Assembly (NCBI GenBank): GCA_038532435.1
Contig: JBCBAP010000042.1
Span: 1 to 30,108, forward strand
Source: JBCBAP01 sp038532435
Lineage (GTDB): Bacteria > Pseudomonadota > Alphaproteobacteria > Rhodobacterales > Rhodobacteraceae
DNA length: 30,108 nucleotides
Reading direction: 5' to 3'
The translations under genes and the position numbers were made by a program. This document shows positions 16,014-22,249 of the stretch, one piece after another (position 1 is the first letter of the stretch; each line of letters starts with the position of its first letter). Below the pieces are notes generated by a model. It saw only the letters and a list, made by a program, of their open reading frames with translations. It searched no databases and was not told the DNA's origin.

Positions 16014-16618
16014 GCGCGACACCCGCGATCTCAGCGGAGCTGCTCACGCGTCTCATGGACGTGATCGAGGGGGACATCGCGCCCCTGACCCGGAAAGAAA
16101 CGCTCCGCGGCAACAAGATCTTCGGCGCGGCAGTCCTGCGAAAATCCGACCTTTCGCTGGTGCTGGCAGAGACCAACAACGAGGTCGAGAACCCGCTTTG
16201 GCACGGGGAGATTCACTGCCTCAAGCGGTTCTACGAGCGACCCGAGGCGGGCCGACCGGACCCGTCGGAGCTGATCTTTCTGACCACGCACGAACCCTGT
16301 TCGCTCTGCCTGTCGGCGATCACCTGGGCGGGTTTCGACAATTTCTTCTACTTCTTCAGCCATCAGGACAGCCGGGACAGCTTCGCCATTCCGCACGATC
16401 TGAACATCCTGAAGGAAGTGTTCGCGGTCGAGCCTGGCGGCTATCGGACGACGAACGCGTACTGGTCCGCCCACGGGATCCGGGCGGAGATCGACCGGAC
16501 CGGCGGGGCGGAACAGTCCCGTCTGCAGGAACGGGCCGTGCGGATCGATGCGCTCTATGCGGATCTGTCGGCGCAGTATCAGGCGCGGAAGGGAACTGGG
16601 TCCATTCCTCTGCGCTGA
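16010..16618 (+). CDS. CDA-fold nucleoside/cytidine-type deaminase family protein
   Basis: A 202-residue member of the cytidine deaminase-like fold. Zinc ligands are H65 in NPLWHGEIHCL, with catalytic E67, and C97 and C100 in THEPCSLC. The HGE form is less usual than the HAE/CAE of tRNA-adenosine and nucleoside deaminases. The C-terminal half (KEVFAVEPGGYRTTNAYW and beyond) has no match I recognise, so the substrate is open: a nucleoside, a free base or a nucleotide. Its start overlaps the stop of the hypothetical, and its end lies 7 bases from the converging M20 peptidase end. Confidence 0.8.
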   Translation: MSATPAISAELLTRLMDVIEGDIAPLTRKETLRGNKIFGAAVLRKSDLSLVLAETNNEVENPLWHGEIHCLKRFYERPEAGRPDPSELIFLTTHEPCSLCLSAITWAGFDNFFYFFSHQDSRDSFAIPHDLNILKEVFAVEPGGYRTTNAYWSAHGIRAEIDRTGGAEQSRLQERAVRIDALYADLSAQYQARKGTGSIPLR

Positions 16619-16625
16619 GCGTGTG

Positions 16626-18005
16626 TCAGTCCGCCGAGAGGGCGGCGAGCACGCGGACCCAGCTGCGGATCCCCTTGTGGAAGCTGGTGACGTTGTACTT
16701 CTCGTTCGGGCTGTGGATCTGGTCGTCCGCGTGGGCAAACCCGATGAGCATGGAATCCATGCCGAGTATGTCCTTGAAATGGCCCGCCACGGGGATGGAG
16801 CCGCCGCCCCCCTCATAGATCGCCGGTTTGCCCCATTCGTCGGACAGCGCGCCGCGCGCCTTCTCGAAGGCCGGATCATCGATGCGCATCGTCGTGCCCT
16901 TCGACGAGCCGTGTTCGATGTAGCGCACGGAACAGTCCGCGGGCAGGTGCGCCTCAACATGGGCGTGGAGCGCCGCGCGGATCGCATGGGGATCCTGGTC
17001 GCCTACCAGGCGGCAGGAGACCTTTGCCGAGGCCTGGGCGGGCAGCACAGTCTTGAAGCCGTCACCGGTGTAGCCACCCGTGATGCCGTTGAACTCGCAG
17101 GTCGGGCGGGTCCAGATCATCTCGAGCACGCGGCGGCCCTTCTCTCCCGCAGGATCGGCGAGGCCGACTGCGCCGAGGAAGGCGCTTTCGTCGAAGCCCA
17201 GACCGTCCCACTGGGCAAGCAGATCGTCGGAGGGTTCGACGACGCCGTCATAGAAGCCGGGCAGGGTGACCCGTCCGGTCTCATCATGGAGGTTCGCGAG
17301 GATCTTCGTGAGTACCCGGATCGGGTTCGCCGCTGGGCCGCCATAGGCGCCGGAATGGAGATCGCGGGACGCGGCCTCGATGATGATCTCCTCCCCCATC
17401 AGACCGCGCAGGGAGGTGCAGATCGACGGTGTCTCCCGATCCCACATGCCCGTGTCGCAGATGAGCGCGATGTCGGCCGTCAGCTCTTTGGCGTTCTCCT
17501 TCATGAAGGGGATGAGGGAGGGGGAACCGCTCTCTTCCTCACCTTCGAGGAAGATCGTGATGCGGCAGGGCAGCGCGCCGTGCACGGCGACCCACGCCCG
17601 GCACGCCTCGACGAAGGTCATGAGCTGTCCCTTGTCGTCGGAGGATCCGCGCCCCCGGATCACCTGCTCGCCGGCACGGTCCTCGATCGCCGGGTCAAAG
17701 GGATCGTGGTGCCAGAGCGTCAGCGGATCGACGGGCTGAACGTCATAATGCCCGTAGAAGAGGACATGTGGGTCCCCCTCACCCCCATGCGCGACCACCA
17801 TCGGGTGCCCGGTCGTGTCCCGGCGGGAGGCGTCGAACCCGATGGAGGCAAGGTCCGCGACCAGACCGTCAGCGGTTTCTCCCAGCGCGGTGGCATAGGC
17901 GGGATCCGTGGAAATGCTGGGTTTGCGGAGCAATGCGAACAGCCGCTCGAGCGTCTCCTCCAGCCCGTTATCCACCGCAAGGAGAGTTTCATCGAGCTGG
18001 GTCAT
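16626..18005 (-). CDS. M20-family dipeptidase/metallopeptidase
   Basis: A 459-residue dinuclear zinc peptidase of the M20 family, CNDP/dipeptidase branch. Metal ligands are visible in GHYDVQP (H86, with D88), GRGSSDDKG (D123), EGEEESG (E156/E157 region), and a C-terminal HSPNEKYN motif near residue 437. A dimerisation domain sits in the middle (about 200-320). The protein has no signal peptide, so it acts in the cytoplasm, probably on dipeptides or short peptides. The ATG at 18005 has AGGA about eight bases upstream. The gene converges on the deaminase gene. Confidence 0.92.
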   Translation of the reverse strand: MTQLDETLLAVDNGLEETLERLFALLRKPSISTDPAYATALGETADGLVADLASIGFDASRRDTTGHPMVVAHGGEGDPHVLFYGHYDVQPVDPLTLWHHDPFDPAIEDRAGEQVIRGRGSSDDKGQLMTFVEACRAWVAVHGALPCRITIFLEGEEESGSPSLIPFMKENAKELTADIALICDTGMWDRETPSICTSLRGLMGEEIIIEAASRDLHSGAYGGPAANPIRVLTKILANLHDETGRVTLPGFYDGVVEPSDDLLAQWDGLGFDESAFLGAVGLADPAGEKGRRVLEMIWTRPTCEFNGITGGYTGDGFKTVLPAQASAKVSCRLVGDQDPHAIRAALHAHVEAHLPADCSVRYIEHGSSKGTTMRIDDPAFEKARGALSDEWGKPAIYEGGGGSIPVAGHFKDILGMDSMLIGFAHADDQIHSPNEKYNVTSFHKGIRSWVRVLAALSAD

Positions 18006-18073
18006 GGCCGGTCCTTTCGATTCGGAGCTTTCGGAGATTGGTTGCCCAGCCTTATCGAGAAAACGGTTTATCA

Positions 18074-18128
18074 GGGTAGGGAATTCCTTTACTTCTGTGC
18101 CTTAATGAAACGCGGACCGGGTAGGGAA
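18074..18128. repeat. Two direct repeats of GGGTAGGGAA
   Basis: GGGTAGGGAA occurs at 18074-18083 and at 18119-18128, 45 bases apart start to start. The second copy lies inside an inverted repeat with arms CGCGG (18111-18115) and CCGCG (18129-18133), just upstream of the OmpA-type lipoprotein. It could be an operator pair or chance. Confidence 0.35.
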
Positions 18129-18148
18129 CCGCGCAAGAGAGGCGGGCA

Positions 18149-18796
18149 ATGACCGTGGGACGATACATGGTGAAATTGGGGGGTGTGGCGCTGCTGCTGG
18201 CGGGCTGTTCGCTGTCGCAGGGACCCTCCGCGACGGACCGGACGCAAGGGGGGGAGCTGGTGGATATCCCGGCTGCCACCTGGGTCGATCCGGATGGCTG
18301 CGAGCATTGGGTATTCGACACCGGGGTCGAGGGGTTCATCACCCCGAAGCTGACCCGGGACGGGCGGCCGGTCTGCTCCGAAACGAGCACGGCCGCGGCC
18401 ACCGCGGGCGAGGTGCCCGGGCCGCTCACCTTTGGCATCGTACGCGGGCTTGCGGCGCAGAACGACCGGTTCGCCCTCTCTGCCGATGCGACGTTCGATG
18501 TGGACAGTGCGGTGGTGAAACCCGCCGCCTTCCGCGATCTGGAGCGGTTCTTCCGCTTCCTCGATCAGGAAGGGTTCCGGTCTGTGCTCATCGAAGGCTA
18601 CACGGACTCCACATCGTCCGAAGACTATAATCTGCAACTGTCCTTGCGCCGCGCGCTCGCCGTAGCCGCGATTGCGGAGCGCTACGGGCTCGAGGCCCGC
18701 GCGGTGGGCAAGGGCGAAAGCAGCCCGCGGGCGGACAACGTGACGGAGCAGGGACGCGCGGCCAACCGCCGCGTCGAACTGCGCCCGCTGCGCTGA
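18149..18796 (+). CDS. OmpA-family lipoprotein
   Basis: A 215-residue outer-membrane-anchored lipoprotein. Signal peptide with lipobox LLAGC puts the lipidated Cys at residue 20. Residues 44-76 carry a module beginning WVDPDGCEHW with two cysteines (C51 and C76). The C-terminal OmpA domain (about 108-212) has the peptidoglycan-binding GYTDSTSSEDYN (150-161) and the downstream ANRRVEL arginine motif (205-211). It probably tethers peptidoglycan to the outer membrane. GAGAGGCGG precedes the start. The small lipoprotein 10 bases downstream shares the WVDP module. Confidence 0.85.
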   Translation: MTVGRYMVKLGGVALLLAGCSLSQGPSATDRTQGGELVDIPAATWVDPDGCEHWVFDTGVEGFITPKLTRDGRPVCSETSTAAATAGEVPGPLTFGIVRGLAAQNDRFALSADATFDVDSAVVKPAAFRDLERFFRFLDQEGFRSVLIEGYTDSTSSEDYNLQLSLRRALAVAAIAERYGLEARAVGKGESSPRADNVTEQGRAANRRVELRPLR

Positions 18797-18806
18797 GGAG
18801 GAGAGC

Positions 18807-19076
18807 ATGAGGCATATCGTCAGAACATCAGCGATCCTGCTGTCCGCCCTCGTCATGAGCGGGTGCACAGGCTTTTTCAGCCAGCAGTACGCGGACGGGG
18901 ATCCGGATATCGACCGGGGCATCGACGCACACCGCCTTTCGGACATGCGTGCGTCGATCTGGGTCGATCCCTATGGCTGCGAGCATTGGTTTATCGACGA
19001 TGGCGTCGAGGGCTACCTCACCAACCGGTTGAACCGGGACGGTACCCCGCGCTGCGGCCCCCCGCCGCCGCGCTAG
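18807..19076 (+). CDS. Small lipoprotein sharing the WVDP module, hypothetical
   Basis: An 89-residue lipoprotein with lipobox LVMSGC (Cys20). Residues 52-83 match the module in the preceding protein at 21 of 32 positions by my count, with cysteines C58 and C83 at the same spacing. There is no OmpA domain; the C-terminus is a short proline-rich tail. It starts 10 bases after the OmpA lipoprotein gene with GAGGAGAG at its ribosome-binding site, so the two are coexpressed. It may be a tandem duplicate that lost or never gained the OmpA domain. Function unknown. Confidence 0.78.
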   Translation: MRHIVRTSAILLSALVMSGCTGFFSQQYADGDPDIDRGIDAHRLSDMRASIWVDPYGCEHWFIDDGVEGYLTNRLNRDGTPRCGPPPPR

Positions 19077-19079
19077 GCT

Positions 19080-19703
19080 ATGGAGGACCGCTGGCTGGCC
19101 CGGGCAAAGCGTGTGCATGCACTCGCGACGACCGGTCTGAGCTTCAGCCGCGATCCCTTTGATATCGAACGGTTCGAGGAGCTGCGCGGCATCGCCGAGG
19201 CGATGCTGGCAGAGCTTGCCGATGCCCCTGTCGCTCAGATCGCGGGCCTGCTGGCTCCCGGGTCAATCGGCTATGCCACGCCGAAGGTTGATGTCCGTGG
19301 CGCTGTGTTCCTCGACGGTCGGATCCTGCTTGTCCGCGAACGGCAGGACGGGCTCTGGTCCATGCCGGGCGGCTACGCGGATATCGGGCTTTCAGCCTCT
19401 GAAAACGTGGTCAAGGAAGTGGCGGAGGAGGCCGGTCTCGCCGTGTCGGCCCGTCGACTCTATCACCTGCGTCACAAGGCGAAGGGCCCCGGCGAGCCGG
19501 ACATGCGGGACTTTTACAAGCTCTATTTTCTGTGCGAGGCGGAGGGTGCGCAATTACCGACGCCGGGACACGAGGTGCTCGACATCGGCACCTTCGCCCG
19601 CGACGGGCTCCCGCCGCTTTCAACGGGACGGGTCACCGTCGCGGATGTGGAGCGGGCGTTCGCTGCCGCAGAGGGGCCGGATCTGCCGACGGTTTTCGAC
19701 TGA
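19080..19703 (+). CDS. NUDIX hydrolase with Nudix_N_2-type N-terminal domain
   Basis: A 207-residue hydrolase that splits nucleoside diphosphates linked to other groups; ADP-ribose is the commonest assigned substrate for proteins of this architecture. The N-terminal helical domain (about residues 4-60, WLARAKRVHALATTGLSFS and onward) matches the Nudix_N_2 type, and the Nudix box runs about 97-120 (GGYADIGLSASENVVKEVAE then EAGL). The box lacks the first canonical Glu (Leu instead) and has Lys for Arg, which I believe is common in this subfamily. No ribosome-binding site is evident; the ATG starts 3 bases after the preceding lipoprotein stop, so coupling is likely. Confidence 0.85.
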   Translation: MEDRWLARAKRVHALATTGLSFSRDPFDIERFEELRGIAEAMLAELADAPVAQIAGLLAPGSIGYATPKVDVRGAVFLDGRILLVRERQDGLWSMPGGYADIGLSASENVVKEVAEEAGLAVSARRLYHLRHKAKGPGEPDMRDFYKLYFLCEAEGAQLPTPGHEVLDIGTFARDGLPPLSTGRVTVADVERAFAAAEGPDLPTVFD

Positions 19704-19830
19704 TCCAGCTTAGGCCGGGTACCTTGGTAGGGGGACTGTCGCCGCATCTATCGAGGCAATTCTGGCCGCCGGGCCGTTCCGATGGCGCGGTGCTCCGATA
19801 CGGACAGACACGCCGTGATCTTTCGAACCC

Positions 19831-20958
19831 CTAGCGGGTGATCCAGCCGCCGCCGAGCACCCGGCTGCTTTCGCCTTCGTAGAAGACGCAGGCCTGACCG
19901 GGCGCGACGCCTTCCTCGGCGACAATCAGGTCCACCTCGGCAGTATCCGCGCCGGTGGGGCGCAGGCGCGCTGCCCGCGGCGGGCGGGTAGAGCGGACCT
20001 TGACCTCGAGATCCCAGCCGCCCTCCGGCGCCGCGTCAAACGGCGCATCGCCGATCCAGTTCACTTCCTTGATCGCGATCGTCCGGGTCGCGAGCGCCTC
20101 CCGCGGGCCGACGACGACCTGCTGCGTGTCCGCGTCGAGCTTCACCACATAAAGCGGCTCTCCGCCGCCGATGCCGAGGCCGCGGCGCTGCCCGATCGTG
20201 TAGTGGATGACGCCTCCATGCTCCCCGAGCACGCGCCCGTCGAGATGCACAATCTCCCCGGGCTCCGCGGCCCCCGGACGCAACTTCTCGATCACCGCGG
20301 CGTAGGAGCCGTTGGGCACGAAACAGATGTCCTGGCTATCCGGCTTGTCCGCGACGCTGAGCCCGTATTGGGCGGCGAGGGCGCGCGTCTCCGCCTTCGA
20401 CCGCAGATGGCCAAGCGGGAAGCGCAGATAGTCGAGCTGCTCCGGCGTGGTGGAGAAGAGGAAATAGCTCTGATCCCGGTCGAAATCCGCCGCGCGGTGA
20501 AGCTCCGCGCCCGCGGGCCCGACCTTGCGCTGGATGTAGTGTCCCGTGGCCATGCAGTCCGCGTCGAGGTCCTTCGCGGTTTCCAGCAGATCCCGGAACT
20601 TCACCCGCTCGTTGCAGCGGATGCAGGGGATCGGGGTTGCCCCGGCGAGGTAGGCATCGGCGAACTCGTCGATGACGCTTTCGCGGAACCGGTTCTCATA
20701 GTCGAGAACGTAGTGGGGAAAGCCCATGGTTTCCGCCACCCGGCGCGCGTCGTGAATGTCTCGCCCGGCGCAGCAGGCTCCCTTCTTCGCCAACGCTGCC
20801 CCGTGATCGTAGAGCTGCAGGGTCACACCGACGACGTCGTAGCCTTCATCGGCGAGCTGCGCTGCGACGACGGAGCTGTCCACGCCACCGGACATCGCCA
20901 CGACGACACGGGTGTCGGCGGGCGCGCGGTCGAAGCCAAGGCTGTTCAGCTCGGGCAT
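19831..20958 (-). CDS. mnmA: tRNA-specific 2-thiouridylase MnmA
   Basis: MnmA thiolates U34 of tRNA-Lys, tRNA-Glu and tRNA-Gln, using sulfur relayed from a cysteine desulfurase. The 375-residue product has the ATP-PPase P-loop SGGVDSS (23-29), the catalytic cysteine in the PCIRCN motif (C112 and C115; C115 aligns with the usual nucleophile) and the second catalytic cysteine C213 in SQDICFVPNG. The C-terminal beta domain contains GQRRGLGIGGGEPLYV. The gene is oriented away from sciP and leaves a 130-base divergent intergenic region. Confidence 0.95.
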   Translation of the reverse strand: MPELNSLGFDRAPADTRVVVAMSGGVDSSVVAAQLADEGYDVVGVTLQLYDHGAALAKKGACCAGRDIHDARRVAETMGFPHYVLDYENRFRESVIDEFADAYLAGATPIPCIRCNERVKFRDLLETAKDLDADCMATGHYIQRKVGPAGAELHRAADFDRDQSYFLFSTTPEQLDYLRFPLGHLRSKAETRALAAQYGLSVADKPDSQDICFVPNGSYAAVIEKLRPGAAEPGEIVHLDGRVLGEHGGVIHYTIGQRRGLGIGGGEPLYVVKLDADTQQVVVGPREALATRTIAIKEVNWIGDAPFDAAPEGGWDLEVKVRSTRPPRAARLRPTGADTAEVDLIVAEEGVAPGQACVFYEGESSRVLGGGWITR

Positions 20959-21004
20959 GAGTCAGGGTCCGGTTCTGAGTGATTTGATCGGACATATAAT
21001 CGAA

Positions 21005-21013
21005 TTGTCCACA
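21005..21013 (+). promoter_or_regulatory. DnaA-box-like 9-mer between mnmA and sciP
   Basis: TTGTCCACA differs by one base from the DnaA consensus TTATCCACA. A single box in a promoter region is weak evidence, but it lies upstream of a cell-cycle regulator. Confidence 0.25.
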
Positions 21014-21028
21014 AGCACAATGGCCCGT

Positions 21029-21043
21029 TTTACCTCCGCTTAA
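21029..21043 (+). promoter_or_regulatory. CtrA-like binding site upstream of sciP
   Basis: TTTACCTCCGCTTAA reads TTTA-N7-TTAA, one mismatch from the CtrA consensus. It is 45 bases upstream of the sciP start, the position expected for activator control. In Caulobacter, sciP is a CtrA-activated gene. Confidence 0.5.
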
Positions 21044-21048
21044 GCGCA

Positions 21049-21072
21049 CCTCCCTACCCAGAGGGTGGGAGG
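21049..21072 (+). promoter_or_regulatory. Stem-loop in the sciP leader
   Basis: CCTCCCTACCC (21049-21059) pairs with GGGTGGGAGG (21063-21072), with one bulged base and a 3-nt loop. It ends 2-5 bases before the sciP ribosome-binding site (AGGAGG within 21076-21082) and may affect translation initiation or act as a regulator site. Confidence 0.4.
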
Positions 21073-21088
21073 CACAGGAGGGTGCAAC

Positions 21089-21361
21089 ATGTATATCCGA
21101 CGGAGCAATAAGCCCGTCTTCGCGACCGATCATGAGGGCAAAACCATATCGAGGGCTGATCTGCCGCCCCCCGATACGGTACGCTGGGTCGCACGACGGA
21201 AAGCGGTTGTCGTGGCAGCCGTTAAAGGGGGCATCATTACAGCCGAAGAGGCCTGTTCCCTTTATGATCTTTCCCCGGAAGAGCTGCAAAGCTGGCAAGA
21301 ATCTCTCGAAAAACACGGCGCGAGTGCGTTGCGGGTTACAACTCTTCAGAGATACAGATAA
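21089..21361 (+). CDS. sciP: SciP (DUF1153), CtrA-antagonising regulator
   Basis: SciP is a small helix-turn-helix protein that binds CtrA-regulated promoters and limits CtrA-dependent transcription in Caulobacter; orthologues occur across Alphaproteobacteria. The 90-residue product has the family body: the basic N-terminus MYIRRSNKPVF, then LPPPDTVRWVARRKAVVV and a helix-turn-helix-like KGGIITAEEACSLYDLSPEEL (about residues 47-69). The chosen ATG at 21089 is preceded by CAGGAGGG; an upstream in-frame GTG at 21065 lies inside the leader hairpin. It lies 111 bases before ctrA on the same strand. CtrA-like and DnaA-like sequences lie upstream. Confidence 0.92.
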   Translation: MYIRRSNKPVFATDHEGKTISRADLPPPDTVRWVARRKAVVVAAVKGGIITAEEACSLYDLSPEELQSWQESLEKHGASALRVTTLQRYR

Positions 21362-21381
21362 TATATTTTCAATTTTAGATT

Positions 21382-21395
21382 GTTACGCGGGTAAC
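21382..21395. promoter_or_regulatory. GTTAC/GTAAC inverted repeat in the ctrA upstream region
   Basis: GTTAC (21382-21386) and GTAAC (21391-21395) are a perfect inverted repeat with a 4-nt GCGG spacer. It is 77 bases before the ctrA start, in an AT-rich region, and resembles a dimeric regulator operator. The binding protein is unknown. Confidence 0.4.
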
Positions 21396-21472
21396 GGTAA
21401 GGCCATGTTAACTTTTATAAACATTAATTGGGCGAGGCAGAAGCCCGACCACTTTGTTTAGGAGGCAGTCGA

Positions 21473-22189
21473 ATGCGCGTATTGCTCGTAGAGGACGATG
21501 CATCAACGGCCAAGAACATTGAGTTGATGCTCGCGAACGCGAATTTTAACGTCTACACCACCGATCTCGGCGAAGAAGGGATCGATCTGGCGAAGCTGTA
21601 CGACTACGACCTGATCCTCCTCGACCTGAACCTGCCGGACATGCACGGGCACGATGTGCTGCGCACGCTGCGGGTGGGCAAGATCGACACGCCGATCCTG
21701 ATCCTCTCCGGTGAGGATGCGGCGGATGTGAAGATCAGGGGCTTCGGTTTCGGTGCGGATGACTACCTCACAAAACCCTTCCATCGGGAAGAGCTGATCG
21801 CCCGCATCCATGCGATCGTGCGACGGTCCAAGGGGCATGCGCAGTCGGTCATCGAAACGGGCAAGGTGCGCGTGAACCTCGACGCAAAGACCGTGGAGGT
21901 GGGCTCCCGCGCGGTGCATCTGACCGGCAAGGAATACCAGATGCTGGAGCTTCTCTCGCTGCGCAAGGGCACGACCCTTACCAAGGAGATGTTCCTCAAC
22001 CACCTCTACGGGGGCATGGATGAGCCGGAGCTCAAGATCATCGATGTGTTCATCTGCAAGCTGCGCAAGAAGCTTGCGACCGCGACCGGCGGGGACAGCT
22101 ATATCGAAACGGTGTGGGGCCGCGGCTACGTCCTGCGCGATCCGGTGCCGATGGAACATGAAGGAGAGCCGATCGCCCAGTCCGCCTGA
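21473..22189 (+). CDS. ctrA: Response regulator CtrA, master cell-cycle regulator
   Basis: CtrA is an OmpR/PhoB-type transcription factor that controls motility, division, the chromosome cycle in Caulobacter, and GTA production in Rhodobacterales. The 238-residue product has the receiver domain with the phosphoacceptor D51 (LLDLNLP), acidic residues E7/D8/D9 and conserved K101 (LTKPF), and the C-terminal winged-helix with the strongly conserved stretch ending YIETVWGRGYVLRDP. AGGAGG is present at 21460-21465, eight bases before the ATG. Phosphorelay partners (CckA, ChpT) are not in the window. The gene lies directly after sciP. Confidence 0.97.
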   Translation: MRVLLVEDDASTAKNIELMLANANFNVYTTDLGEEGIDLAKLYDYDLILLDLNLPDMHGHDVLRTLRVGKIDTPILILSGEDAADVKIRGFGFGADDYLTKPFHREELIARIHAIVRRSKGHAQSVIETGKVRVNLDAKTVEVGSRAVHLTGKEYQMLELLSLRKGTTLTKEMFLNHLYGGMDEPELKIIDVFICKLRKKLATATGGDSYIETVWGRGYVLRDPVPMEHEGEPIAQSA

Positions 22190-22249
22190 GGGCTGGACGG
22201 GGCGCGGGCCGCGCCGTATCTCTGACCAACACTGGTCGGGGAGGGCGCG

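Noticed and set aside
16548..18152. 534-residue plus-strand ORF over the M20 peptidase
   Set aside because: Antisense shadow with no recognisable domain; the peptidase has all metal ligands.
19704..19830. tRNA-like TTCGAA stretch between the NUDIX and mnmA genes
   Set aside because: A TTCGAACCCC string resembles a T-loop, but I find no matching acceptor, D or anticodon arms.
21409..21428. Two TTAA motifs before ctrA as a CtrA autoregulatory site
   Set aside because: They are separated by 12 bases, not 7, and nearby N7 alternatives have two mismatches.
22201..22215. GGCGCG/CGCGCC inverted repeat after ctrA
   Set aside because: No T-tract, very GC-rich sequence; such repeats are common by chance here, so I do not call it a terminator.
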